Below are positions 1 through 6,172 of a DNA stretch of 6,831 bases, in pieces. Where the stretch lies: positions 1 through 6,831 of the forward strand of contig CAUGJN010000104.1 in assembly GCA_959599635.1 (NCBI GenBank). Direction: 5' to 3'. The notes beneath the pieces were generated by a model. The model was not told where the DNA came from. It did not search any database and saw nothing but the letters and a program-made list of their open reading frames with translations. Each line of letters begins with the position of its first letter. The stretch's first letter is position 1. The position numbers and the translations under genes are program-made. The stretch comes from an uncultured Collinsella sp. GTDB taxonomy: Bacteria > Actinomycetota > Coriobacteriia > Coriobacteriales > Coriobacteriaceae.

Positions 1-1538
1 ATCTGGGCGCCCTCGGGCTCGTAGAATGCACGCTCGCAGGCACGGCCGCAGGGATGCGGGCAGATGGTGCCGGTAATGAACGGCAGGGCGTTACGTTCGA
101 TGATAATGTTGAGTGCATCCTCGTAGCGGCCCTCGTCAACAGCCGCCAGGTAGGCGGGAATATCCTGCTGGATGGGGCAGCTCGTGCGGCACGGCGTGGT
201 AAAGCAGTCGGAAAGCGGGCTCTTGCCGGCGACCTTGCGGTCGGGCAGCGGACGCAACGGCTTCTTGTAGAGCGGATTGGTGAGCGAGTCGGTCTGGATC
301 GCAGTCACGGCCTCGAGCGAGACGCCCGCAAACGGCTTGCCATCCAGGTCGGTAAACTCGCCGGCCATCTGGCTAAAGCGCTCGTAGCCACCGGGCTTGA
401 GCACGTCGGTCGCCAGGGTAACGGGCCAAATGCCGGCATCGTACAGGGCGCGGATGTTGTAGACCGTGGCACCGCCGGAGTAGCTGATGCGCAGCTTGCC
501 ATCGAACTGCTCGGTAATGCGACGGGCGGCCTCGATGGTCAGCGAGAACAGCGAACGGCCCGACATGTACATCTCGGTGGAGGGCAGCTCGTTCCTCGTC
601 ACGTCGACGGGGAACGTGTTGGTCAGCTTGACGCCAAACTCCAGGCCGCGCTCGGCGCACAGGGCAATCAGGCGCTCGAACATGGGCACGGCATCGGCCC
701 ACTGCAGATCCTCGCGGAAGTGCGTGTCATCGAAGACGATGTAGTCAAAGCCCAGCTCGTTGAGGCGCTGACGGGCAAACTCATAGCCCAGCAGCGTGGG
801 GTTGCACTTGATGTAGGTATTGAGGCCCTTCTCGGTGATGAGGTAGGTCGCGATGCGCTCGATCTCCGCCGGCGGGCAGCCGTGCAGGGTAGACTCGGTG
901 ATGGAGTTGGAGACGCGCGCCGGGATGGACTCGACAAACGCAGCGTCGACATGCTCAAACTTGTCCAGGTTAGCGAGCGCCCACGTGCGGCACTCGTCCC
1001 AAACCTCGGAGCCGCTGGCGTCCTTCATGCCCTCGATGTACGCGTCGACCTTGGGGCTCTTGATGCCCTCGAGGTCATAGCCCACCGACATGTTGAAGAC
1101 AAAGCCGTCCGGGCTGCCCAGGCCGTATTCGCGGGCAATCAGGTGGCAGGCAAACCATGCCTTCACGTACTCGGCAAAGGCCTGCGGAACCTCGAGCTCG
1201 GTCGACCACTCGCAGTTGTAGCACTCGTCCTGCGCCACGATGCAGGGCTTGTTGACGCACTTGGAAAGCTCCTCGCCGTCCATAACCTGGACGGTCTTGA
1301 GCTCAAAGAAGCGGGAACCAGCCACATAGGATGCCACGATGTTCTGGGCAAGCTGCGTATTGGGACCGGCGGCCGGGCCAAACGGAGTCTCGATGCGCTC
1401 GTCAAAAATGGGAAGCGCACCCTCCTGGTTGGTCGTGACCATCTTGCGCACGCCAAAGATGGCGTCCTGGGTCTTGTGCTCCTCGATGATCCAGTTCATC
1501 AGCTGCGAAAACGGGATCGGCCTCATGATGTCGCTCAT
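1..1538 (-). CDS. ygfK: YgfK-type flavin/Fe-S oxidoreductase (putative selenate reductase subunit), N-terminal half
   Basis: The first 512 residues are visible; the C-terminus lies beyond the left edge (E. coli YgfK is about 1030 aa). The protein opens MSDIMRPIPFSQLMNWI. Residues about 1-430 resemble the dihydroorotate/dihydropyrimidine-dehydrogenase type FMN barrel (ETPFGPAAGPNTQLAQN; SYSGGATVYNIRALYDAGIW). A GltD-like helical Fe-S domain follows, with cysteines at 445, 450, 454 (TTPCRTSCP) and 493, 497, 501 (CPHPCGRAC), the pattern that binds [4Fe-4S] clusters in GltD and dihydropyrimidine dehydrogenase. NAD(P)H/FAD and ferredoxin domains would be expected in the missing half. The start is fixed by GAGGAG at 1545-1550, 6 nt upstream; a second Met at residue 5 has no such site. 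The family is annotated as a selenate reductase subunit, but association with ssnA and purine genes supports a cytoplasmic role in reducing a purine-derived ring. The gene lies 148 nt downstream of ssnA. Family assignment is firm; substrate is inferred. Confidence 0.9.
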   Translation of the reverse strand, partial: MSDIMRPIPFSQLMNWIIEEHKTQDAIFGVRKMVTTNQEGALPIFDERIETPFGPAAGPNTQLAQNIVASYVAGSRFFELKTVQVMDGEELSKCVNKPCIVAQDECYNCEWSTELEVPQAFAEYVKAWFACHLIAREYGLGSPDGFVFNMSVGYDLEGIKSPKVDAYIEGMKDASGSEVWDECRTWALANLDKFEHVDAAFVESIPARVSNSITESTLHGCPPAEIERIATYLITEKGLNTYIKCNPTLLGYEFARQRLNELGFDYIVFDDTHFREDLQWADAVPMFERLIALCAERGLEFGVKLTNTFPVDVTRNELPSTEMYMSGRSLFSLTIEAARRITEQFDGKLRISYSGGATVYNIRALYDAGIWPVTLATDVLKPGGYERFSQMAGEFTDLDGKPFAGVSLEAVTAIQTDSLTNPLYKKPLRPLPDRKVAGKSPLSDCFTTPCRTSCPIQQDIPAYLAAVDEGRYEDALNIIIERNALPFITGTICPHPCGRACERAFYEPEGAQ

Positions 1539-1544
1539 AGTGAG

Positions 1545-1550
1545 CTCCTC
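1545..1550 (-). promoter_or_regulatory. ribosome binding site of ygfK
   Basis: GAGGAG (within AGAGAGGAG) read on the minus strand, 6 nt before the ATG at 1538. It decides the start against the in-frame Met at residue 5. Confidence 0.75.
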
Positions 1551-1612
1551 TCTGTAACGCCCGGCGAGACCGCGCGGCGGGCGCAAATACGGTGTAGCGC
1601 TAGCACAGCGCC

Positions 1613-1633
1613 GGCGACCCCGCGGAGGTCGCC
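1613..1633 (-). other. secondary hairpin in the ssnA-ygfK gap
   Basis: Seven-base perfect inverted repeat (GGCGACC at 1613-1619 and GGTCGCC at 1627-1633) around a 7-nt loop, lying 4 nt beyond the larger hairpin at 1638-1671. There is no T-run on either side, so it is not an intrinsic terminator. With its neighbour it gives the ygfK leader two stacked GC-rich stems. Confidence 0.45.
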
Positions 1634-1637
1634 TATA

Positions 1638-1671
1638 CGCGCGTCGGATGCGGCGAAACATCCGACGCGCG
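1638..1671 (-). other. 13-bp perfect GC-rich hairpin after the ssnA stop
   Basis: Arms 1638-1650 (CGCGCGTCGGATG) and 1659-1671 are perfectly complementary with an 8-nt loop. In the direction of transcription the stem starts 15 nt after the ssnA stop codon and is followed by TATAGGCG, not a T-run. It is therefore more likely a partial attenuator, an mRNA-stabilising or processing stem, or a REP-like element than a classical terminator. Seen directly; function is inferred. Confidence 0.65.
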
Positions 1672-1686
1672 CGAATCTACTTGTAA

Positions 1687-3042
1687 TTAGTAGGTGCGAT
1701 CGTTGAGCGTGCTCCAGAGCTTCTTGGACTCGGCCATGGTCCACGCGTTGATCTTGTCCTCATCAATGCCAACGAACTCGCGATCCTTGTACAGGACGCG
1801 GCCGTTGATGATGGTAGTGCGGCAGTTTTTGCCCATCATGCCAAAGAGCATGTGGCCGTCGATATTCTCCTCGCTCAGCGGCGTAAAGGGCTTGTAGTCC
1901 ATGACGATGACGTCGGCGGCAGCGCCGGCCTCGAGCACGCCGAGCTTGCGATCGAAGTACTTGCTCGCCATCTTGGCGTTGTTCTCGAACAGCATCGTCA
2001 TGGCCTCGCACCAGCCCACGTTGGGCATGGCGGCGTTGTGGCGCTGAATGATCAGGAAGACCTTGAGGCTCTCGAGCATGTCGTGGGTGTAGGCGTCGGT
2101 GCCCATGCACACGGGGATGCCGCGGCGGAAGAACTCGAGCACGGGGGCGCAGCCCACGGCGTTGCCCATATTGGATTCGGGGTTGTTGACGAGCCAGGTG
2201 CCGGACTCCTTGACGATGTCCATCTCGGCGGGCGTCACGTGGATGCAGTGGCCGAGCATGGTGTCGGGACCCAGCAGGTTGTGCTGCAGCAGGCGCTCGA
2301 CGGGGCTGATGCCACCGCGGTTGAGGCGGGAGTCCCACACGTCGTTCATGCCCTCGCACACATGGATGTGGAAGCCGGTCAGGCCGTTGTTGGCCTCGGC
2401 CATCTTATCCATGGTCTCGTCCGACAGCGTAAAGGTGGCGTGACCGCCAAACATGGCGGCGATCATGTGGTTGTCGTTATCGCGACGCTCCTTGGCGGCC
2501 CACTGGGCAAACTCGGCGTTCTCGGCAATGGCCTGGTCGCATTTTTCCTGGCCACGGCGGTCGGAGACCTCGTAGCACAGGCACGAACGCATGCCCAGCT
2601 CCTGAGCGGCGTCCTTAATGGTAAAGAGGCTTCCCGGGATCTCGCAGAAGCTCGCGTGGTGATCGAAGATCGTGGTGACGCCATCGCGGATGGAGTCAAG
2701 AATCGTGGCATAGGCGCTGGCCTTGGTGCCGTCGAGCGTCAGGTTGTCGTCGATCTTCCACCACTGCTGCTCAAGATTCTCCAGGAAGTTGGTGGGGTTG
2801 CAGCCCTTAATGGCAAGGCCGCGGGCCAGACCCGAGTAGATGTGGGTGTGGCAGTTGATGAGTCCGGGCATGATGAGGTTGCCCTGGGCGTCGACGTACT
2901 CGGCATCCGGGTACTTGGCCTTGAGCTCGCACTCGGGGCCTACTTCGACGATCGTATCTCCGTCAATGGCGACCGCGCCGTTGGGAATGAACGGGGTCTG
3001 AGCGTTGCGGGTAAAAACGGAACCGTTAGCGACCAGAAGCAT
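1687..3042 (-). CDS. ssnA: SsnA-type putative aminohydrolase (amidohydrolase superfamily)
   Basis: A 451-aa cytoplasmic metal-dependent hydrolase of the TRZ/ATZ-guanine deaminase branch; E. coli SsnA is 442 aa. Metal-ligand motifs are all present: H65 and H67 in NCHTHIYSG, H227 with E230 in HIHVCEG, H265 in LGHCIHV, and D316 in MGTDAYTHD. The SsnA-typical DHHAS motif lies near residue 127, and the C-terminal part (LGVLEAGAAADVIVMDY) returns to the small beta domain formed with the N-terminus (MLLVANGSVFTRN). I start at the Met preceded by AAGGGAG with good spacing; an in-frame ATG six codons upstream (3060) has no such site. In gut-bacterial purine clusters SsnA sits with YgfK and is thought to hydrolyse a purine-derived ring; the exact substrate cannot be read from sequence. 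It lies between the permease gene (195-nt gap) and ygfK (148-nt gap), probably in one operon. Confidence 0.92.
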   Translation of the reverse strand: MLLVANGSVFTRNAQTPFIPNGAVAIDGDTIVEVGPECELKAKYPDAEYVDAQGNLIMPGLINCHTHIYSGLARGLAIKGCNPTNFLENLEQQWWKIDDNLTLDGTKASAYATILDSIRDGVTTIFDHHASFCEIPGSLFTIKDAAQELGMRSCLCYEVSDRRGQEKCDQAIAENAEFAQWAAKERRDNDNHMIAAMFGGHATFTLSDETMDKMAEANNGLTGFHIHVCEGMNDVWDSRLNRGGISPVERLLQHNLLGPDTMLGHCIHVTPAEMDIVKESGTWLVNNPESNMGNAVGCAPVLEFFRRGIPVCMGTDAYTHDMLESLKVFLIIQRHNAAMPNVGWCEAMTMLFENNAKMASKYFDRKLGVLEAGAAADVIVMDYKPFTPLSEENIDGHMLFGMMGKNCRTTIINGRVLYKDREFVGIDEDKINAWTMAESKKLWSTLNDRTY

Positions 3043-3047
3043 GAATG

Positions 3048-3054
3048 CTCCCTT
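3048..3054 (-). promoter_or_regulatory. ribosome binding site of ssnA, decides the start
   Basis: AAGGGAG on the minus strand, 5 nt before the ATG at 3042. The upstream in-frame ATG at 3060 overlaps this region and lacks a site of its own, so the shorter protein is preferred. Confidence 0.75.
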
Positions 3055-3189
3055 CAACATCAGGGGCGGGGTTTGACACCTCTGACATGGCGGAGTGCGA
3101 AGCGCCGGCCTACACCGGAAACGGGCCCTCTCCCGTCAACGCTTCACCAAAGGGACAAACCCTTTGAAGTGCGGCTTGGCGCCGCATGA

Positions 3190-3221
3190 CGTCGGCGGAC
3201 GAGGCGATGCGCCCGCCGACG
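3190..3221 (-). other. GC-rich hairpin after the permease stop
   Basis: Nine-base perfect arms (3190-3198 and 3213-3221, core GTCGGCGG/CCGCCGAC) around a 14-nt loop, starting 16 nt after the permease stop codon. As with the hairpin after ssnA, no T-run follows on the minus strand, so full termination is unlikely. Confidence 0.55.
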
Positions 3222-3237
3222 AATAGCACCGAATTGG

Positions 3238-4632
3238 TTACTTCTTGCTCTCGGGCAAGACCAGATCCACGGCAGCGTCCTTGGCAGCATCGATGTGCTG
3301 AGCCACGACCGGCGTCTGCGGAAGGATCAGGTTAAGGACAATGGCCATGATGGCGGTGGGGGTTACGGCATTGGAGCCGATGACGGTGGATACCCAGGCG
3401 GGCATACCCTCGCCGGCAAGGCAACCGCTGGCCATCCAGATACCCAGGCCAAAGACGACGGAGGTACCGACGATGGTGGTAGTGCGCTGCGTGAGGCCCT
3501 CGCGGGTGAACATGCGCACGCCGTTCATGGTGATGGTGCCAAAGACGCCGACGGTCGCGCCGCCGATGACGGGCTGCGGGATAGCGGAAAGGACGGCAGA
3601 GAGCTGCGGGAACAGACCGGCGATGGCAAAGACGGCCGCGATGATCACAAAGACCCACTTGTTGACGACCTTGTTGGAGCAGATGATGCCCACGTTCTGG
3701 CCAAGGGCGCTGGTGGGAAGACCGCCCAGCAGGCCGCCGACCATAGAGGTGAGGCCCTGGGACACGATAGCGCCGGAGAGCTCGCGCTCGGTGGGCATAC
3801 GGTCGATGGAGCCCAGGCAGGCGGCGGAGACGTCGCCGATAACCTGAATGGCAACCATGGGGAACACGACGGCGAGGGTAATGCAGACCTCGGGATCAAA
3901 CTCGAGCGCATAGGGCATGAGCTTGGGAAGGGCGAAGACCTGAGCGGTGGCGACGCTTGAGAAGTCGATCATGCCAAAGGGGATGGAGACGATCATGCCA
4001 ACGATCATGCCAAAGAACACGGATCCCAGCTTGAGCGTGCCCTTGCCAAAGTTGGCGAGCGCAAAGACCACGGCGAAGGTGATAAGAGCGACGCACCAGG
4101 CCTGCGGGGTGCCCCACAGCGGCGTGCCCATGCCGCCGGCCATGTACTTGACGGCCGTGGGATAGAGAGAGACGCCAATGGAGAAGATGACCGTACCGGT
4201 CACGACGGGCGGGAACAGCCACTTAATCTTGCTGTAGGCCAGACCAAAGAGGACCGCGACGGCACCGCCGACAATCTCGCCGCCCAGCAGTGCACCAAAG
4301 CTAAAGCCCGAGGCACCCATAGCCTGCAGGGCCGGCAGGAACGCGAACGAAACGCCCATGACGATGGGCAGGCCGCCGCCGATGCGACGGAAGGGAGCGA
4401 AGGCCTGAAGGGCCGTGTCGATCGCCGAAAGAATGAGCGCGACCTGAATGATGTCGGTGCTCTGCTGGCTATTAAAGCCGTAGACGCCGGCCATGATGAC
4501 AGCCGGGGTGATGATACCGGCAAACGAAGCCAGTACGTGCTGAAGGGCACACGGGATCATTTCCTTAACGGGAGGCATGCCTTCACGAGTGAACAGGGCT
4601 TCAGTGCCGTTCGTAACCGTCTCCTGGGTCAT
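3238..4632 (-). CDS. NCS2-family nucleobase (xanthine/urate type) permease
   Basis: A 464-aa integral membrane protein of the nucleobase-ascorbate/NCS2 family, usual length for the family. Nearly the whole chain is hydrophobic helices, fitting the 14-segment NCS2 fold. Family marks include the TM1 histidine H32 (ALQHVLASFAGII), the GGGLPIVMGVSFAFLPAL stretch (85-102), IGD at 265-267 in TM8, QN at 312-313 in the NAT signature region, and IPQPVIGGATVGVFG (351-365). The context with ssnA and ygfK argues for purine or urate uptake by cation symport. Oddities: the TM8 position normally Glu in purine transporters is Q263, the position matching XanQ Asp304 is Q292, and the NAT-motif Thr is N320. The specificity is thus uncertain, and I give no symbol. 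The start ATG is preceded by GGTGG (4 nt away) and GAGGAT (10 nt away). It is the first gene of the probable permease-ssnA-ygfK operon and is divergent from the regulator. Confidence 0.9.
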   Translation of the reverse strand: MTQETVTNGTEALFTREGMPPVKEMIPCALQHVLASFAGIITPAVIMAGVYGFNSQQSTDIIQVALILSAIDTALQAFAPFRRIGGGLPIVMGVSFAFLPALQAMGASGFSFGALLGGEIVGGAVAVLFGLAYSKIKWLFPPVVTGTVIFSIGVSLYPTAVKYMAGGMGTPLWGTPQAWCVALITFAVVFALANFGKGTLKLGSVFFGMIVGMIVSIPFGMIDFSSVATAQVFALPKLMPYALEFDPEVCITLAVVFPMVAIQVIGDVSAACLGSIDRMPTERELSGAIVSQGLTSMVGGLLGGLPTSALGQNVGIICSNKVVNKWVFVIIAAVFAIAGLFPQLSAVLSAIPQPVIGGATVGVFGTITMNGVRMFTREGLTQRTTTIVGTSVVFGLGIWMASGCLAGEGMPAWVSTVIGSNAVTPTAIMAIVLNLILPQTPVVAQHIDAAKDAAVDLVLPESKK

Positions 4633-4719
4633 TTGACCACCAATCCTCGAAATAGTTGTTTTCGCATCTAACGCTCTATTGTGACGCAGTGCGGGGTTGA
4701 GGTTGTGCCTTCGTTGGAT

Positions 4720-4748
4720 ATCGTATTAAAGATGGTTCTCATTCTCAA
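4720..4748 (-). promoter_or_regulatory. candidate sigma70-type promoter of the permease operon
   Basis: On the minus strand TTGAGA (4743-4748) is followed after 17 nt by TACGAT (4720-4725), with an A/T-rich tract (AAAAAATTATTATTG) just upstream that could act as an UP element. The predicted transcript would start near 4713, leaving a leader of about 80 nt before the permease ATG. The -35 box lies inside the TTCTCA tandem repeat, so a protein bound there would compete with polymerase. Confidence 0.45.
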
Positions 4749-4971
4749 TAATAATTTTTTGTTATCAGACTATTCTTAAGCTGAGACAATGCATTTCCGC
4801 AGGTCAGGAAAGCGTCCGGTCAAAATAACATCTAACTTTTCTTTTGGTCAACCGTTTACCGCCAAAATCCTACCGCTCGTCTGTATTACGCAATGTACCT
4901 GCGAATATGCGAGTCAATAGACACCGTGTTACCATGAGAAAAAATTGTTATGAACATTTCCGATTTCACCC

Positions 4972-4978
4972 AAAGGAG
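4972..4978 (+). promoter_or_regulatory. ribosome binding site of the regulator gene, decides a GTG start
   Basis: AAAGGAG, 6 nt before the GTG at 4985. Upstream in-frame ATGs (for example at 4934) lack any such site and would add residues with no family counterpart. Confidence 0.8.
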
Positions 4979-4984
4979 TTGCCC

Positions 4985-5641
4985 GTGAACGAGACCGTAC
5001 GCCGCTTTTTGCCGATGGTCGATTTCCTGGAGCAGATACTCGGTAAGAACAGCGAGATCGTGCTGCACGATTTCTCGGATCCCGACCACGCCATCGTCGA
5101 TATTCGCAACGGCATCGTGAGTGGCCGCAAGGTCGGCGGTCCCGCCACCGATCTGGCGCTCAAGATCATGCACGACCCCAAGTATCGCGACCTGCCGTTT
5201 ATTACGGGCTACGAGGGCCGCGGCGCCGGAGGCAAGACGCTGGAGTCCGCGACGTTCTTTATCCGCGAGGATGACGAGATCGTCGGTATGCTCTGCGTCA
5301 ACACCGACCTCTCGACCGTACGCTCCATAAACGCCATGGCGCAGCAGCTCATGGCGTGCTTCGACGCAGCGCCGACGCGCACGGAGCCCGCCCCTATCGA
5401 GGTTGAAAGCCTTTCGGAGTCTACACAGGAGCTCATCGACCGCAGCATTGCCGAGTTGCTGAGCGCGCGCGGGCTGGATGTAGCGTCGCTTGGTCAGAAC
5501 GACCGCGTGGACGTCATTCGCCACCTCAACGGCAACGGGGTGTTCATGCTCAAGGGCGCCGTGGCCTGCGCTGCCACCGCGTTGGGCATCTCGGAGCCCA
5601 GCGTGTACCGCTACCTGCAAAAAGTCCGCAAGGAGGGCTAA
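4985..5641 (+). CDS. YheO/DauR-family transcriptional regulator (PAS_6 + HTH_22)
   Basis: A 218-aa regulator starting at GTG (VNETVRRFLPMVDFLEQILG). Residues about 5-115 form the YheO-type PAS_6 sensor domain: SEIVLHDF (23-30), the NGIVSGRKVGGPATDLAL stretch (42-59), and IVGMLCVNTDLS (99-110), which closely parallels IGLLCINMNLD in E. coli YheO/DauR (240 aa). Residues about 145-218 form the HTH_22 DNA-binding domain, ending in a helix-turn-helix (LGISEPSVYRYLQKVRK). A less conserved linker rich in Pro, Glu and Ser (about 127-146) joins them. It is transcribed away from the permease-ssnA-ygfK genes across a shared control region, the usual layout for a local regulator, so a role in sensing a purine or breakdown product is inferred. 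The E. coli homologue DauR controls D-arginine utilisation, so the family ligand is not fixed. Activator or repressor action cannot be told from sequence. Confidence 0.88.
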   Translation: MNETVRRFLPMVDFLEQILGKNSEIVLHDFSDPDHAIVDIRNGIVSGRKVGGPATDLALKIMHDPKYRDLPFITGYEGRGAGGKTLESATFFIREDDEIVGMLCVNTDLSTVRSINAMAQQLMACFDAAPTRTEPAPIEVESLSESTQELIDRSIAELLSARGLDVASLGQNDRVDVIRHLNGNGVFMLKGAVACAATALGISEPSVYRYLQKVRKEG

Positions 5642-5644
5642 ACG

Positions 5645-5680
5645 TGATCCCTTGGGGACGAAGGGAAACGGATCATTTTT
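5645..5680 (+). terminator. weak first terminator of the regulator gene
   Basis: TGATCC (5645-5650) pairs with GGATCA (5670-5675) and is followed directly by TTTTTG; an inner CTT/AAG pairing can shorten the loop. It begins only 4 nt after the stop codon. The long loop makes it weaker than the terminator that follows. Confidence 0.45.
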
Positions 5681-5696
5681 GTCGCATCGCTTGACA

Positions 5697-5734
5697 AAAG
5701 ACCCTGCAGCTCGCACGCGCTGCAGGGTCTTTTT
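5697..5734. terminator. strong bidirectional intrinsic terminator between regulator and ridA
   Basis: Fourteen-base perfect arms (5697-5710 and 5719-5732, core GACCCTGCAGC/GCTGCAGGGTC) with an 8-nt loop. The right side runs into TCTTTTTG on the plus strand; on the minus strand the stem is followed by TCTTTTGTC. It therefore can end transcription from both convergent genes, the regulator (stop at 5641) and ridA (stop at 5764). Confidence 0.92.
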
Positions 5735-5763
5735 GCATGTCATGTTTAGTTGTGGCCAACGCC

Positions 5764-6141
5764 TTAGAGAGCGGCGACGACCTCGATCTCGACCAGACCG
5801 CCAGCCGGAAGAGCGGCAACCTGGAAAGCGCTGCGCGCGGGGAACGGGGCCTCGAACTTGGAGGCGTAGATCTCGTTCACGGCGGCAAAGTCGGCGATGT
5901 CGGCCAGGTAGACCGTGGTCTTGACGACATCGGCAAACGTGGCGCCGGCAGCGGTCAGCAGAGCCTCGACGTTGGCGAGGGACTGCTTGGCCTGGGCCTC
6001 GACACCCTCGGGCAGCTTGCCGGTCGCGGGATCGATGCCCAGCTGGCCGGACAGGAACACCATGTTGCCAGTCTGGATACCGGGGGAATACGGGCCGATG
6101 GCTGCGGGTGCGTTATCGGAAGACACGACGGTCTTGCTCAT
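5764..6141 (-). CDS. ridA: RidA family reactive enamine/imine deaminase
   Basis: A 125-aa protein of the YjgF/YER057c/UK114 family (usual length 125-130 aa), a cytoplasmic trimer that hydrolyses 2-aminoacrylate and related enamines/imines released by PLP enzymes. Key residues are in place: Y18 in IGPYSPGI, the SGQLGIDPATG loop (31-41), the catalytic arginine R103 in PARSAFQVAALP, and E120 near the C-terminus (GGLVEIEVVAAL). The arginine marks the deaminating RidA subgroup rather than the Rid1-7 proteins lacking it. The open frame extends 51 codons further upstream, but AAGGAG at 6148-6153, 6 nt before this ATG, and family alignment fix the start here. The gene converges on the regulator and shares its terminator. 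It may be a general housekeeping gene; a link to the purine cluster is possible because YgeX of that pathway generates 2-aminoacrylate. Confidence 0.94.
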   Translation of the reverse strand: MSKTVVSSDNAPAAIGPYSPGIQTGNMVFLSGQLGIDPATGKLPEGVEAQAKQSLANVEALLTAAGATFADVVKTTVYLADIADFAAVNEIYASKFEAPFPARSAFQVAALPAGGLVEIEVVAAL

Positions 6142-6147
6142 GTTTTT

Positions 6148-6153
6148 CTCCTT
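6148..6153 (-). promoter_or_regulatory. ribosome binding site of ridA, decides the start
   Basis: AAGGAG, 6 nt before the ATG at 6141, excluding the 51-codon upstream extension of the same frame. Confidence 0.8.
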
Positions 6154-6172
6154 ACAAGTAAAAGGGAACGGG

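Larger units (their letters stand above)
3043..3237 (-). other. structured 195-nt gap between permease gene and ssnA
   Basis: No gene is seen. On the minus strand it holds, in order: a 9-bp hairpin (3190-3221); a TGCGGC/GCCGCA stem (3170-3186); a stem with arms CAAAGGG/CCCTTTG (3148-3166), extendable through CTTC/GAAG with a bulge; a 5-bp stem ACGGG/CCCGT (3121-3136); and a direct repeat TGTCA-N4-TGTCA (3074-3087) close to the ssnA ribosome binding site. None matches a riboswitch that I recognise. No convincing promoter is seen: a TTGACG element on the minus strand has no good -10 partner. The region reads as a structured intercistronic leader for ssnA. Confidence 0.5.
4633..4984. promoter_or_regulatory. 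divergent control region between permease and regulator genes
   Basis: A 352-bp gene-free stretch, clearly more AT-rich than the coding DNA around it, particularly 4725-4850 and 4935-4970. It contains a likely minus-strand promoter for the permease (4720-4748), an exact tandem hexamer TTCTCA-TTCTCA at 4736-4747 overlapping the -35 box, GGTCA repeated at 4802-4806, 4818-4822 and 4846-4850 (the last two as GGTCAA), and a short repeat TGCGA-ATA-TGCGA at 4900-4912. I could not find a convincing -35/-10 pair for the plus-strand regulator gene. The repeats are candidate operator sites for the adjacent regulator; this is inference. Confidence 0.6.

Noticed and set aside
54..1706. Open frame of 550 codons on the plus strand
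   Set aside because: It lies antisense to ygfK, whose minus-strand product has clear family motifs and a ribosome binding site. The plus-strand product has no recognisable domain and low-complexity Ala/Gly/Arg/Leu composition typical of a GC-rich shadow frame.
1852..3189. Open frame of 445 codons on the plus strand
   Set aside because: Antisense to ssnA, which carries all amidohydrolase metal ligands. The His/Val/Gly-rich translation is a codon-bias shadow.
3295..3960. Open frame of 221 codons on the plus strand
   Set aside because: Antisense to the NCS2 permease; its Asp/Gly/His-rich product is a shadow of transmembrane codons read backwards.
4844..4960. Sigma70 promoter for the regulator gene
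   Set aside because: Partial boxes such as TTGGTC, TATTAC and TGTTAT could not be paired at 16-18 nt spacing with an acceptable partner, so no site is called.
4844..4984. 47-codon N-terminal extension of the regulator
   Set aside because: The ATG at 4844 has no ribosome binding site, and the extension has no counterpart in YheO-type proteins, while AAAGGAG stands 6 nt before the GTG at 4985.
4886..5743. Open frame of 285 codons on the minus strand
   Set aside because: Antisense to the regulator and crosses the strong terminator at 5697-5734; no recognisable domain or good start site.
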